A DNA stretch of 36,232 nucleotides from an uncultured Flavobacteriales bacterium (lineage in GTDB: Bacteria > Bacteroidota > Bacteroidia > Flavobacteriales_D > Sanyastnellaceae): the NCBI GenBank assembly GCA_937881575.1, contig CALGEI010000137.1:1-36232 (forward strand). Reading direction: 5' to 3'. A model generated the notes under the pieces. It was not told the origin of the DNA. It worked only from the letters and a program-made list of their open reading frames with translations, and did not search any database. The position numbers and the translations under genes are program-made. This document shows, one piece after another, positions 23,637 through 33,200 of the stretch; the stretch's first letter is position 1; the number at the start of each line of letters is the position of its first letter.

Positions 23637-25658
23637 TTAAGCTTGCAACAAGGCTTGCAACGTTTCTTCCAATCGGTGATTGGCCAAGAATTGTTTCTCC
23701 AGGTCAGCGGCAAAAGGAAATGCCGTGTCCAAGCCAGCCACTCGAGCAACAGGAGCATCCAAGTCAGTCCAACAAGTCTCCTGAATGCGCGCACTGATTT
23801 CAGCGCCAATCCCTCCCGTCATCGTGGCCTCGTGCAAGACCAAGGCGCGATTGGTTTTTCGCACGCTGGCCATGACGGTGCTCTCATCCCAAGGAAGGAG
23901 GGTGCGCAAATCAATGATCTCTAAGGACCATTCGGGATGTGCTGACTGCACCGCTTCTGCCCAAATAACACCGAGCCCGTAAGTCACAATGGTGGCATCG
24001 TTCCCCGCTGTTGCGATCCGGGCCTGGCCAATGGGCGTGCGAAACGGCGTTTCGGTGACCGGCCCTGAAAGCGAGCGGTACAAAAACTTGTGTTCGAAAT
24101 AGAGTACTGGATTTGGATCTTCAAAAGCCTCCATCAACAGCCCCTTGGCGTCCTCGGGAGTCGAAGGATAGACAATCTTCAGTCCAGGAACGTGAAAAAA
24201 CCAAGCTTCGATGGACTGGCTATGAAACGGTCCTGCTCCGACATTGCCGCCCGTCGGCATGCGGACCACGACGTCGGCGGCTTGTCCCCATCGCCAATGG
24301 ATCTTGGCGAGATTGTTCACGATTTGATTGAAGCCTACGGTGACAAAATCACTGAATTGCATCTCCATCATGGCTTTCTTACCAGCAATGGATAAGCCTA
24401 ACGCGGCTCCGACGATCGCTGATTCACACAGTGGCGTGTTCCGGACACGGTCCTTTCCAAAGCGGTCGATAAAGCCTTCCGTTACTTTAAAAACACCCCC
24501 GTAATCGGCGATGTCCTGCCCCATGAGAACGAGGTTGTCATGGCGCTCCATCGCCTGTCCAAGTCCTTCCTGTATGGCGTCAATCATCCGCAACTCACGC
24601 TGGGGTGAGGGACTCGGGTCCGACAAGCTTGAAACGGGCACAGGAGCAAAGCGATCGGCTAACTCTGTGGCGACATCAGCGACGATGGCGGGTTCTGCGG
24701 CTGCGAATTTCAGGCCATGCTCAATGGTGCTTTTGTGGGTCGCACGGAGTGCTTCCATGTCGGATGCGGTCAATAACGCTTGTGCCAACATCCATTCTGT
24801 GAAGCGCTCCACGGGGTCAATCTGACCCCAATGGTCGATCAGGCCTTCAGGATAATACTTGGTGCCTGACGCTTCTTCATGACCACGCATTCGGAAGGTT
24901 TTGAATTCCAAAATGATGGGGCGTGGTCGTTTGCGAACTTCTTCAGCTGCTTGGCGGACTGCGTGGAATACGGCGAGTAAATCATTGCCGTCGACTTGAA
25001 GGGCATCTTCTTCTGGAATGCCATAGCCCTTGGCTTTGTCTGTGAAGTGTTCACAACGGAATTGCTCAGTGGAAGGAGTGGACAAGCCCCACGAGTTGTT
25101 TTCGATGCAAATGACAACGGGCAAATCCCAAACAGCAGCCACATTCACGGCTTCATGGAAGTCTCCTTCAGACGCGCCGCCATCGCCAGTAAAGACGAGG
25201 GTCGCTTTCCCATTGTTGTCCATTTTGTGCGCCAATGCGATCCCGTCGGCAATGCCCAGCTGGGGGCCCAAATGGGAAATCATGCCCACGATGCGATGCT
25301 CCTTTGATCCGAAGTGAAAAGAGCGGTCACGTCCTTTCGTGAAGCCATGCGCCTTGCCCTGGAACTGAGCGAACAAGCGATCCAATCCAATGCCACGCGT
25401 GGTGAAAATCCCCAGGTTGCGGTGCATAGGTAGAATGAACTCGTCCGGTTCGAGTGCCGCGGCAACCCCTACGCTGATGGCTTCCTGTCCCATGCCGCTG
25501 AACCATTTGGAAATTTTCCCTTGGCGCAGTTGGCTCATCATTTTTTCCTCAATCATCCGCGGGAGGAGCAGTTGACTGAACAACGTTCGGATGGTTTCGT
25601 CGCTGAGGTTTTTTCGGTCGAAACGAAGCGGGTTGTGCGGGAAATCGGAAGAATTCAT
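23637..25658 (-). CDS. Thiamine-dependent dehydrogenase E1 component, fused alpha and beta subunits
   Basis: From the ATG at 25658 the protein has 673 residues. The alpha half binds thiamine diphosphate through GDGGASEGDFHEAVNVAAV (158-176) ending with ENNSWG (186-191), and has HRNLGIFTTRG and RMRGHEEASG. The beta half begins near residue 345 (MIDAIQEGLGQAMERHDN) with GQDIADYGGVFKVTEGF, the TPLCESAIVGAALG block, and a C-terminal transketolase domain ending near LLQA. In many Bacteroidota this fusion is the branched-chain 2-oxoacid or pyruvate dehydrogenase E1; the E2 and E3 genes are not here, so substrate is undecided. The frame is open back to 25961, but the extra 101 residues have no homology I recognise. 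It is divergent from the COG2509-type gene. Confidence 0.92.
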   Translation of the reverse strand: MNSSDFPHNPLRFDRKNLSDETIRTLFSQLLLPRMIEEKMMSQLRQGKISKWFSGMGQEAISVGVAAALEPDEFILPMHRNLGIFTTRGIGLDRLFAQFQGKAHGFTKGRDRSFHFGSKEHRIVGMISHLGPQLGIADGIALAHKMDNNGKATLVFTGDGGASEGDFHEAVNVAAVWDLPVVICIENNSWGLSTPSTEQFRCEHFTDKAKGYGIPEEDALQVDGNDLLAVFHAVRQAAEEVRKRPRPIILEFKTFRMRGHEEASGTKYYPEGLIDHWGQIDPVERFTEWMLAQALLTASDMEALRATHKSTIEHGLKFAAAEPAIVADVATELADRFAPVPVSSLSDPSPSPQRELRMIDAIQEGLGQAMERHDNLVLMGQDIADYGGVFKVTEGFIDRFGKDRVRNTPLCESAIVGAALGLSIAGKKAMMEMQFSDFVTVGFNQIVNNLAKIHWRWGQAADVVVRMPTGGNVGAGPFHSQSIEAWFFHVPGLKIVYPSTPEDAKGLLMEAFEDPNPVLYFEHKFLYRSLSGPVTETPFRTPIGQARIATAGNDATIVTYGLGVIWAEAVQSAHPEWSLEIIDLRTLLPWDESTVMASVRKTNRALVLHEATMTGGIGAEISARIQETCWTDLDAPVARVAGLDTAFPFAADLEKQFLANHRLEETLQALLQA

Positions 25659-25678
25659 GAAATCAGTTGCATGAATCA

Positions 25679-25686
25679 CGAAGGTA
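25679..25686 (-). promoter_or_regulatory. -7-like box (TACCTTCG, minus strand) upstream of the E1 gene
   Basis: TACCTTCG fits TAnnTTTG with C at position 7, the same variant as at 7154 and 25724. It is six bases before a five-codon mini-ORF (25672-25655) and 20 bases before the E1 start. No clear -33 element. Confidence 0.35.
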
Positions 25687-25723
25687 CGTTGTTCCGCTTT
25701 TCTGCTTCCATGCCTGACCGGAT

Positions 25724-25731
25724 TATCTTCG
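25724..25731 (+). promoter_or_regulatory. -7-like box (TATCTTCG) four bases before an ATG
   Basis: The octamer is identical to that at 7154, and also four bases from its ATG. A TTTC at 25699-25702 lies 21 bases upstream, a plausible -33 element. This supports the ATG at 25736 as the start. Confidence 0.45.
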
Positions 25732-25735
25732 CCGC

Positions 25736-27418
25736 ATGTCCAAACCTTCAGGCTCCATCCGGCGAAAGAATAAGCACCGTGCAAAAAGGACGGTGAAAGA
25801 GCGCGCGCGATTGGAAGTTCCCGTCGGACAAGTTGAAGTCTGTTTTCCAGCCAACTTGTCCACAAAGAAGGAGGTGCTTGCTCAAGAAGTTGCTGATGCG
25901 GCCGGTTGGTCCCTTGATGAGCTGGGAGATTATCGGGTCGTTCGCAAAAATTTAGATGCACGCAGGCGTCCTGTCAAGGTCCTGTGGATGGTTGAAGTGG
26001 CTCAGAAAGGACATGCGTTGCCAGCCTTGGAGATTCCGAATTGGCACGTGGATGTGATCGCGGAAAAGGCGCCTGAAATCATCATTGTGGGTGCGGGTCC
26101 AGCGGGGTTGTTTGCGGCATTGGAATGTTTGGATCAAGGCTTTCGTCCGATCATCATTGAACGTGGAGTCGATGTGCGTCAACGCCGCCGGGATTTGGTC
26201 AAAATCACCCGGGACCATGCAGTCAATCCAGATTCAAATTATTGCTTTGGAGAGGGCGGTGCTGGCACGTATAGTGACGGTAAGCTGTATACGCGCAGTC
26301 ACAAGCGCGGGGATATCCGCTCAGCCTTGGAATGCCTGGTGGCATTTGGAGCGGATCCGGATATTCTGGTGGAAGCGCATCCGCACATCGGGACCAATAA
26401 ATTGCCTGGAATCATCCAATCGATGCGGGAAGCCATTGTTGAAGCGGGCGGCGAGGTGCATTTTGGTTGTCGCATGGTGGATTTGGAAGCGGAAAACGGT
26501 GCGATTCAGGCAATTCATTGGCTGCAATTGGATGACGAAATACCCGTTCGCAGGGCCTGTGAAGCTGTGATTTTAGCCACGGGTCACAGCGCGAAGGATG
26601 TCTTTCGCTTGATCCATGACAAAGGCTGGACGGTTGAAGCCAAACCCTTTGCCTTGGGTGTACGCGTGGAGCATCCGCAGGCATTGATTGATCAGGTGCA
26701 ATACCATGGCGAAGAGCGCGGCGATTGGCTGCCGCCTGCAGCGTACAAATTGGTTTGTCAGGTGGATGGCCGTGGAGTGCATTCGTTTTGCATGTGTCCC
26801 GGTGGAATCATCGCGCCGTGCGCTACAGAACAAGATCAAGTTGTGACCAATGGCTGGTCCCCGTCCAAGCGCAACAACCCGTTTGCCAACGCCGGCATGG
26901 TGGTTCAAATTGACGAGGAAATCTGGAAGCAATCCGGTTTTACGGGGCCTCTGGCCGGACTTGAATTCCAGCGGATGGTGGAACGAAATTGTTGGGAGGC
27001 AGCCGGTAAATCGCAATGTGCTCCCGCTCAGCGCTTGCTCGATTTTATCGATGGAGATGACGGCAAAGTATCGAAGGATTTGCCCAAATGCTCTTACGTG
27101 CCCGGTGTGGTTTCTGTGAATCTAAAAACTTTGCTCCCTGACAGCATCGCCAAGCCGTTGGCCGAGGGGTTGCGCGCTTTTGGTCGGAAGATGCCCGCGT
27201 TTTTGCACCCGGATGCCATCCTGGTAGCACCTGAATCACGTACGTCGAGTCCTGTGCGGATCCCCCGTGACGCGACTAGCTTGGAGCACCCTGATGTTGA
27301 GGGGCTGTATCCATGTGGTGAGGGTGGGGGGTATGCCGGAGGGATTCTGTCTGCGGCCCTGGACGGAACGCGCGTCGTTCAAATGCTGGCATCGAAAAGA
27401 CGTTCAAAAAACACGTAA
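25736..27418 (+). CDS. FAD-dependent oxidoreductase of the COG2509 type
   Basis: The 560-residue protein has a basic N-terminus (KRTVKERARLEVPVGQ), an N-terminal domain of about 110 residues (with the start VEVCFPANLSTKKEVLAQEV) and then the FAD Rossmann motif IIIVGAGPAGLFAALE (115-130). Next, FGEGGAGTYSDGKLYTR (171-187) is a hallmark of this family, along with GTNKLPGIIQSMREAI, GHSAKDVF and FCMCPGGIIAPC. The C-terminus has LYPCGEGGGYAGGILSAALDG, the FAD-closing block. Members are annotated only as uncharacterised FAD-dependent dehydrogenases; the substrate is unknown. The gene ends before a strong hairpin and converges on the barrel-protein gene. Confidence 0.9.
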   Translation: MSKPSGSIRRKNKHRAKRTVKERARLEVPVGQVEVCFPANLSTKKEVLAQEVADAAGWSLDELGDYRVVRKNLDARRRPVKVLWMVEVAQKGHALPALEIPNWHVDVIAEKAPEIIIVGAGPAGLFAALECLDQGFRPIIIERGVDVRQRRRDLVKITRDHAVNPDSNYCFGEGGAGTYSDGKLYTRSHKRGDIRSALECLVAFGADPDILVEAHPHIGTNKLPGIIQSMREAIVEAGGEVHFGCRMVDLEAENGAIQAIHWLQLDDEIPVRRACEAVILATGHSAKDVFRLIHDKGWTVEAKPFALGVRVEHPQALIDQVQYHGEERGDWLPPAAYKLVCQVDGRGVHSFCMCPGGIIAPCATEQDQVVTNGWSPSKRNNPFANAGMVVQIDEEIWKQSGFTGPLAGLEFQRMVERNCWEAAGKSQCAPAQRLLDFIDGDDGKVSKDLPKCSYVPGVVSVNLKTLLPDSIAKPLAEGLRAFGRKMPAFLHPDAILVAPESRTSSPVRIPRDATSLEHPDVEGLYPCGEGGGYAGGILSAALDGTRVVQMLASKRRSKNT

Positions 27419-27423
27419 AACAC

Positions 27424-27460
27424 AAAGCAGGACCGTCCCATGAAGGGGCGGTCCTGCTTT
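27424..27460 (+). terminator. Hairpin terminator between two convergent genes
   Basis: AAAGCAGGACCG (27424-27435) pairs with CGGTCCTGCTTT (27449-27460) in a 12-base-pair stem, closed further by CCC and GGG. The T run is only three bases, but its place between two convergent stops fits a bidirectional terminator. Confidence 0.8.
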
Positions 27461-27479
27461 GAATTGTAGTCCTTGGGTT

Positions 27480-29003
27480 TCAGTGCATGAAGTAGGCGGC
27501 GGCTTCGAGCGACCAAGTCTCTCGCAACACCGTGGCTTCATCCAAACCAATCAAGGTGCCTTTGTAATCTCCAATGATCCGGGCTTGAGTGAATCCATTC
27601 TCATGCATCTCCGCCAGCATTTGTTCTGCCACATTGATGGAGGAAGCGGTGGGTGTTACCAAGCACAATTCGCTGTTTTTGTTGAACTTTTGAACCACGT
27701 CCCCTGTGATCATAAAAGGGGTGACGGCATCCATGTCCAAGTCGCGAATGGCTTCCGCCAGTTGCACCCTAAAAGTGGGCTTCAAGGCTTCGTGGATGGC
27801 GGCGGCGACGCTGTTCGTTGCGCCTTCCATGTTGTCAGCAGTTTCCTTCACCGCTTTGACAGGCTTGACGGCTTTCACTGGTACCGTTGTCTTGCTGGAA
27901 CCAAAGGTTTTCAGCAATCGCAATTCAGCTGGAGTGCGTCCTCTGGTATCGACTGGAGTGACCATGTTTTTGCTTTCAGGAGACTCAATGCGTTGGAACA
28001 CCTCCTGGAACGTCGTTGGGTTGGATGGCTGCGGAGCCAAGGCCGCAGCCCATTGCTCTTCACTCAGGGCAACGCCAAGCTCGTTGACTCGCCGGTGAGT
28101 TGAGTGAGGTTCAGTGTCTTTGAAATCTGGAATGCCATCTTTGTCAGAGTCCAAAGCACATCCAAACTTGTCGACAGGAGCGCCATCAGCTGTTGCTGGA
28201 CAGTGATCTTTCGAATCATTTACGCCGTCGGCGTCTGCATCATTGCCCAACAGCAACAGCGCTTCCGGAAAGGCTTCGTTTTTGGGTTCAGCATGTGCTT
28301 TGCCCAGTCGGATGCCAATGCCTGCCTGAGCGGTGGTGAGCCAGTCCGTGTGACTGGGTCGCGGATCCAAACTTGCTTCAGTGCCGATAATGCTAGCGAG
28401 CGATGCGGAGGCATACAGACGCTTGGAAATATTCAAATCCAAACCAATCTGCACAGGAAATGCAATGTTCTGATCGGTTGCAGTGCGTGTTTCGAAGGTG
28501 TAATCTCGCATCAACGGATTGGCCTGCAAATCTGCAGAGGGTGCATCTTGTGCCATGTCATAGATGAGGCCGTCATCCCAAATTTGGTATGCATTGCCAT
28601 CGGCATCCAATAAATCAGTGAAATTGGATTGCTTTAGCCATGCGGCTCCAACGCTGATCCAAGGTTGGAGATGTCTTTCCTCGTTGTAAGGCAAATGCAA
28701 GCGAAGGCCTGCTCCTGCCAATTGATAGGTTGACATTTCATCTTTGCGATTTGCCGCGGTGAGTCCGAGTTCTCCCCACTGAGCGAGTGCTTCAGCTGAA
28801 ACAAATGGACGCAGGCTTGTTGAAAGCGCAATTTGAGATGAATAGGTACCCGTGCCGGATATCTGAATGCCGTCTTCCAAATTGGAAGAACCGGTAAAAC
28901 TGGTCGGACCAGTCAATAGTCGAACGCTTGTTTGAGCGATCAAAGACTGCGGCTGAGCACTGAGTGCCGCGGCAGTTAACAAAAGGATGCTTGCAATGCG
29001 CAT
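27480..29003 (-). CDS. Outer-membrane protein with TSP3 calcium repeats and a SPOR-like end
   Basis: The ATG at 29003 gives 507 residues and a signal peptide (MRIASILLLTAAALSAQ, cut near 22). The N-terminal 230 residues alternate strands and turns typical of an outer-membrane beta-barrel (for example IGLDLNISKRLYASASLASIIG). A TSP3 segment, NDADADGVNDSKDHCP then DSDKDGIPDFKD (254-297), binds calcium and links to a Lys-Pro/Val-rich spacer. The end (about 410-480), TFRVQLAEAI then SSINVAEQMLAEMHENGFTQARII, looks like a SPOR-type fold rather than the OmpA peptidoglycan domain. The frame is open to 29060, adding 19 unlikely residues. Function is structural at the outer membrane by inference. Confidence 0.78.
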   Translation of the reverse strand: MRIASILLLTAAALSAQPQSLIAQTSVRLLTGPTSFTGSSNLEDGIQISGTGTYSSQIALSTSLRPFVSAEALAQWGELGLTAANRKDEMSTYQLAGAGLRLHLPYNEERHLQPWISVGAAWLKQSNFTDLLDADGNAYQIWDDGLIYDMAQDAPSADLQANPLMRDYTFETRTATDQNIAFPVQIGLDLNISKRLYASASLASIIGTEASLDPRPSHTDWLTTAQAGIGIRLGKAHAEPKNEAFPEALLLLGNDADADGVNDSKDHCPATADGAPVDKFGCALDSDKDGIPDFKDTEPHSTHRRVNELGVALSEEQWAAALAPQPSNPTTFQEVFQRIESPESKNMVTPVDTRGRTPAELRLLKTFGSSKTTVPVKAVKPVKAVKETADNMEGATNSVAAAIHEALKPTFRVQLAEAIRDLDMDAVTPFMITGDVVQKFNKNSELCLVTPTASSINVAEQMLAEMHENGFTQARIIGDYKGTLIGLDEATVLRETWSLEAAAYFMH

Positions 29004-29107
29004 GGGTCGAATGAGCTTAATGAGACTTTTCACATCGCCCTTTACGGAACTGCTAACCAAAAAGTTTCGCCAAACTCAAAGTTTTAATCGACCAGCTCGA
29101 ATTTAGT

Positions 29108-30238
29108 CTAGGTTTTCGCGATGAGGTCCGCGACTTGATGACCGCATTGCATGCCCATGGCCACGCCCATTCCACCGAGACGAACGGCGACATGAATGCC
29201 TGGCTTCGCTTCTTGGATAATGGGCAGTCGTTCTTGACCTATGCCGAGTACGCCCGTCCATCGGTGTTCGATTTTGACGTTTCTTGAATTGGGCCAGATG
29301 GCATTCAGCCGATTCACCAATTGGGATTCCAATTCAGCTGAATCATCCAATCCCCAATGGCGTCCCCCTCCAATGAGCAGACGGTTGCCTATCGATCTCG
29401 CATACACATAACCGGCATCGATGTGCACCGTCGGTTGAGGGGCGAGGCCATGGATAGGGGCTGTGACCAGCACCATATTGGAAGCAGGATGCACATCCAG
29501 TCCATCCATCAATTCTCCCGCAAAGGCATTGGTGGTCAAGAGCAGCCGATCTGCTTCAAACCAAGAACCGCCTTCGGGGGATTCAGACAATCGGATTTGG
29601 GGAAGAGGTGCGGCCGGTAACACTCCGGTGACATGGCAACCGTGAACCACATCGATGCCAGCGAGATGGGCCTGATGATGAAGGGCTTGCATCATTTTCC
29701 CCGTATCAATGCCGCCCTCGAGTGGCGAAGCAATGACGTGTTGGATTGCCGTTGAATCCATGCCGTTGAAGGACTGGGCATCGACCAGCTGAAATGTTTT
29801 TGAAGACGAGGTAACGGGAGCAATCCAGGCATTGAGATTGGCAATTTCCTCCACTGTGGGCATCGGTGCATGGGGTTCATGTCCTTTCAAAAACAACTCC
29901 ACACTCCCGGATGCACGGTAAGCGATGGCTTGGTCGCCCAGCCGTTTTCGCAACAACTGCAATCCAGTCCAACGCTGTTGCACCAGGTCAAGTGCCCTTA
30001 CGTCACCCAGAATTAGCCGGTCTTCCCTTAGCTCAGTGGCGCTTCCAAAACACGCAAAACCAGCATTCCGTGTGCTTCCACCGCCCCCAAATGGGTGCCG
30101 TTCGATGACGGTAATCTTCCAAGAGGGATGCAATTCCTTTGCGCGCAAGGCCGCTGAGAGGCCCACAATCCCACCTCCGACAACCACCAAATTGCGCTTC
30201 GTTAACCACTGATTCGACTCCCAATAACTAAATGCCAT
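29108..30238 (-). CDS. FAD-dependent oxidoreductase, DAO (glycine/D-amino acid oxidase) family
   Basis: From the ATG at 30238 the protein has 376 residues (MAFSYWESNQWLTKRNLVVVGGGIVGL). The dinucleotide-binding GGGIVG (21-26), the ITVIERHPFGGGGSTRNAGFACFG block (a GGGxSTRNAG flavin-linked motif), and a C-terminal NRLLIGGGRHWG and RLGGMGVAMGM complete the DAO fold. Such enzymes oxidise amine groups of amino acids or related compounds. The substrate is unknown. A frame to 30292 adds 18 residues that lie over the start of the divergent gene, so I reject them. Only 21 bases separate it from that gene. Confidence 0.9.
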   Translation of the reverse strand: MAFSYWESNQWLTKRNLVVVGGGIVGLSAALRAKELHPSWKITVIERHPFGGGGSTRNAGFACFGSATELREDRLILGDVRALDLVQQRWTGLQLLRKRLGDQAIAYRASGSVELFLKGHEPHAPMPTVEEIANLNAWIAPVTSSSKTFQLVDAQSFNGMDSTAIQHVIASPLEGGIDTGKMMQALHHQAHLAGIDVVHGCHVTGVLPAAPLPQIRLSESPEGGSWFEADRLLLTTNAFAGELMDGLDVHPASNMVLVTAPIHGLAPQPTVHIDAGYVYARSIGNRLLIGGGRHWGLDDSAELESQLVNRLNAIWPNSRNVKIEHRWTGVLGIGQERLPIIQEAKPGIHVAVRLGGMGVAMGMQCGHQVADLIAKT

Positions 30239-30259
30239 ATTTTTACGTTCATTAGAAGC

Positions 30260-33200
30260 ATGGATTTGCCCATGAATACCCTCAAGAGCCAAAATAGATT
30301 GAATTTTTCAGTAACGCCTTCAGCAAGCCATTGGTTCCTCAGGAATGTTTCTTTCTTGGGACTGCTCTGCTTGATTTTGATGGGGCTTTTTCAATCTTCA
30401 GCCGCCGCTCAAGAAGACCAGTTCTTGGTTTTTGGTTCGGTCAAAATGGACGACACCAACAAACGGTTGTTGGGCGTCAAGGTGGTGGTGTTCCAAGATG
30501 GAAGCCCCTACGATGAGTTGTTCACTGATGCGAAGGGCGATTATGATTTTGAATTGCCGTTGCGGCATGACTATACCTTCAGTTTTGAGTTGGAAGGACA
30601 CAGCAACAAGCGGATTGAAGTGGATGCATCGGGCATTCCAGAGACCACTTTGGGCAATCGCAACATGGACTTGGACATGACCTTGTTTCCCTTACCGCCG
30701 GGATTCGATGAGCGTATTTTTGAAAGTCCCTACGGAAGAGGAGCGTATGATGACGGCAAAAACACGGTCGTATTTGATAGCAACTTCACCGTCCGTATGC
30801 GGAATAAGGTGCAGGCGGAATTTGCCCGATTGGAGCGGTTGGAAGGGGAGTTGGAGCAAATGCAAGAAAATTTCGAGGAATTCGTCAAGAAGGGTGATCA
30901 ATCGGTGGGCCGACAAGAATGGCAGCAAGCCGTGGATTTTTATGATTCGGCGTTGGCCCTCTTTCCCGATGAAGCCAATGCAATTTCGAAGCGTGCGTCG
31001 GCGCAGGTGAAGCTGGATGAATTCTTGGCTTCGGGCGCCTCAGAAGCGGCTTTTTTGTCGAAGTTAGATGAAGGGCGAGTCGCATTGGAAGCAGACCGAT
31101 TGGATGAGGCGATCGAGGTGTTTGAAGCGGCGGCTTCAATGCAACCGGACTCGCCAGAGCCTGCGGCGGGGTTGCGGGATGTAGAATCGCGTCGAGAGGA
31201 GTTGGAAAAAGAGGGAGAGTACAACGAGATGATAGCCGAGGCGGACAACTTGTTTGATCGCGAGCAATATGAAAAAGCGATTAAAACGTACAATGACGCG
31301 AGCGACCTCAAGCCATCTGAACGGTATCCGAGGGATCGCCAACAAGAGGCTCAGACGCGATTGGATGATTTGGCATCGGAATCGGCTTCCATCGTCGAAC
31401 GAACCATTGCATATGAAGCGCTGCTCGACGAGGCCAACGATTTATATCGAGGCGATGACTATGCTGCGGCATTGGTGAAATATGAGGAAGCATCTCGCTT
31501 GTTGCCCGCAGAGCGGCTTCCGCAGCAGCGGGCAGAGGAATGCCGTGAGCGCATTGCTGAAGCGGAAGGAGAAGAAGCGGAGCGCATTCGAAGAGAAACG
31601 GAACGAGCGGAACGCGAAGCCTCAAGCGCGCAACTGCGAGAATTGCGTTTGCAATATGATGCCATCAACGATGAAGCCGATATCTTGTTTCGGAATGATG
31701 ACTATGCAGCCGCCATTGTCAAATATGGCGAGGCATTGGAGGTTTTGCCGGATGAACGTTACCCTTTGCAACGTTTAGCTGAAGCACAGCGCAGGTTGGA
31801 TGAAGCGTCTGCCAAGGCTGAAGCGAACTCCTCATCCAAGGACCGCGACCAGTCGCAAGCAGATGATCGCGCCGAGCGAGCGAGCGAGCAGGAGGCAGAA
31901 GAAGAGCGGCAAGCCCGTGATGATCGAAGGGCCGAAGAAGCGGCTCAAGAAGCAGCGGATGATGAGGCCGCATCAGCTTCAGAGGAAGCAGCTCGGGAGG
32001 CCGATAGTCTTTTAGAAGCCGAGGAACGTCAGGCTCGAGATGACAGAAGGGCCGAGGAAGCAGCGGACGAAGCAGCGCAGGACGAGGCGGAACGAAAAGA
32101 ACGGGAAACTCGCAATGCAGAGGCCGATGCCGCATCGGATGAGGCAGCATTGTTGGATGTAGCGTTCAATCGCCTCATCGAAGAAGCAGATGGAGCGTAC
32201 AATCGCTCCGATTGGGATGCAGCGAATGCAGCCTATGCGGAAGCCTTGGAGTTGAAGCCCGAGGATCGATATGCGAGCGGCCGAATGGCAAGAATTGCGA
32301 AGAAACAGGACGCCTCGGAGACCGCAGAGGAAGCGGATGACAATGCCGCTAGACAAGCGGCCCTGGAAGATGAAAAAGCCGATGCCGCTCTTGAGGCGGA
32401 GCGGGCTGCAGCTTCGGCTGCACAGAGCACAGAGGCTGAGCGTGAACGCCGACTGGATGCTGAACGTGAGCGAGCGGATCAGGTCATTGCAGAGCGCAAA
32501 AGACAGGAAGAGAAAGCGCGAAGTCGAGCGCAGCAGCTGGCATCCGTGATCAACAATCCTGAAAGTGAGGAAGTAGAACAGTACTACAAGGAAGCTCTAA
32601 AAAGTGAAGAGCGTTCTCGGTACCTGGAGATCGAGAAAAAGAAGCGGTCAGCGGCGGAGTTGGAGCAACAGGCCGCCCGATCTGCTCAGGTTCGCAGGGA
32701 GGATGATCTGTCGGACAACCAAGATTTGGAGAGGAATCGAAGCGCCATGGTCCAAAACGCTGGGATGGCTCAGGATCGTCGTGTCGACGCGTTGGCCGAT
32801 AAAAAGAATGATTACAGCAAGGCCTCGGGTCAATCAGCGCGCACAGGAGTTGAGCAGCAAACGCGAGGAAAACAGCGTGTAGAAGATCAAAAATCGAAAA
32901 GCGCCCGGCTCCAGCGGAATCGATCACGCGATTATGCCTTGGTCGTCCCCGAATTGGAACGGAAGAAGCGGTCTTGGAGCAATCTTTTCAAGGGTGTCAA
33001 TCGGGCTGCTGCTGATCGGCGTTCCATCAATACGGAAAATGCAGAGGCCAAAACGCGTCAATACCGAACGGTCGGAAATGGGGCATCGGTCCGCGCTCAG
33101 GAGCGGCTGATGGAAATCCGAAAAAAAGAACAACGGAGCAACCGGCGTCTGTCTAAACGAAAAACCGAAGCGGATCGTCGGGCCTACGACGCGCGCTTGA

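Noticed and set aside
27459-28103. Plus-strand frame of 214 residues opposite the outer-membrane protein
   Set aside because: It runs over the terminator and antisense to a coding sequence with a clear TSP3 motif; no family match.
31860-32140. Recent DNA duplication or CRISPR-like repeat in the coiled-coil gene
   Set aside because: The repeated protein uses different codons in each copy and lies within one open frame, so it is an old protein repeat.
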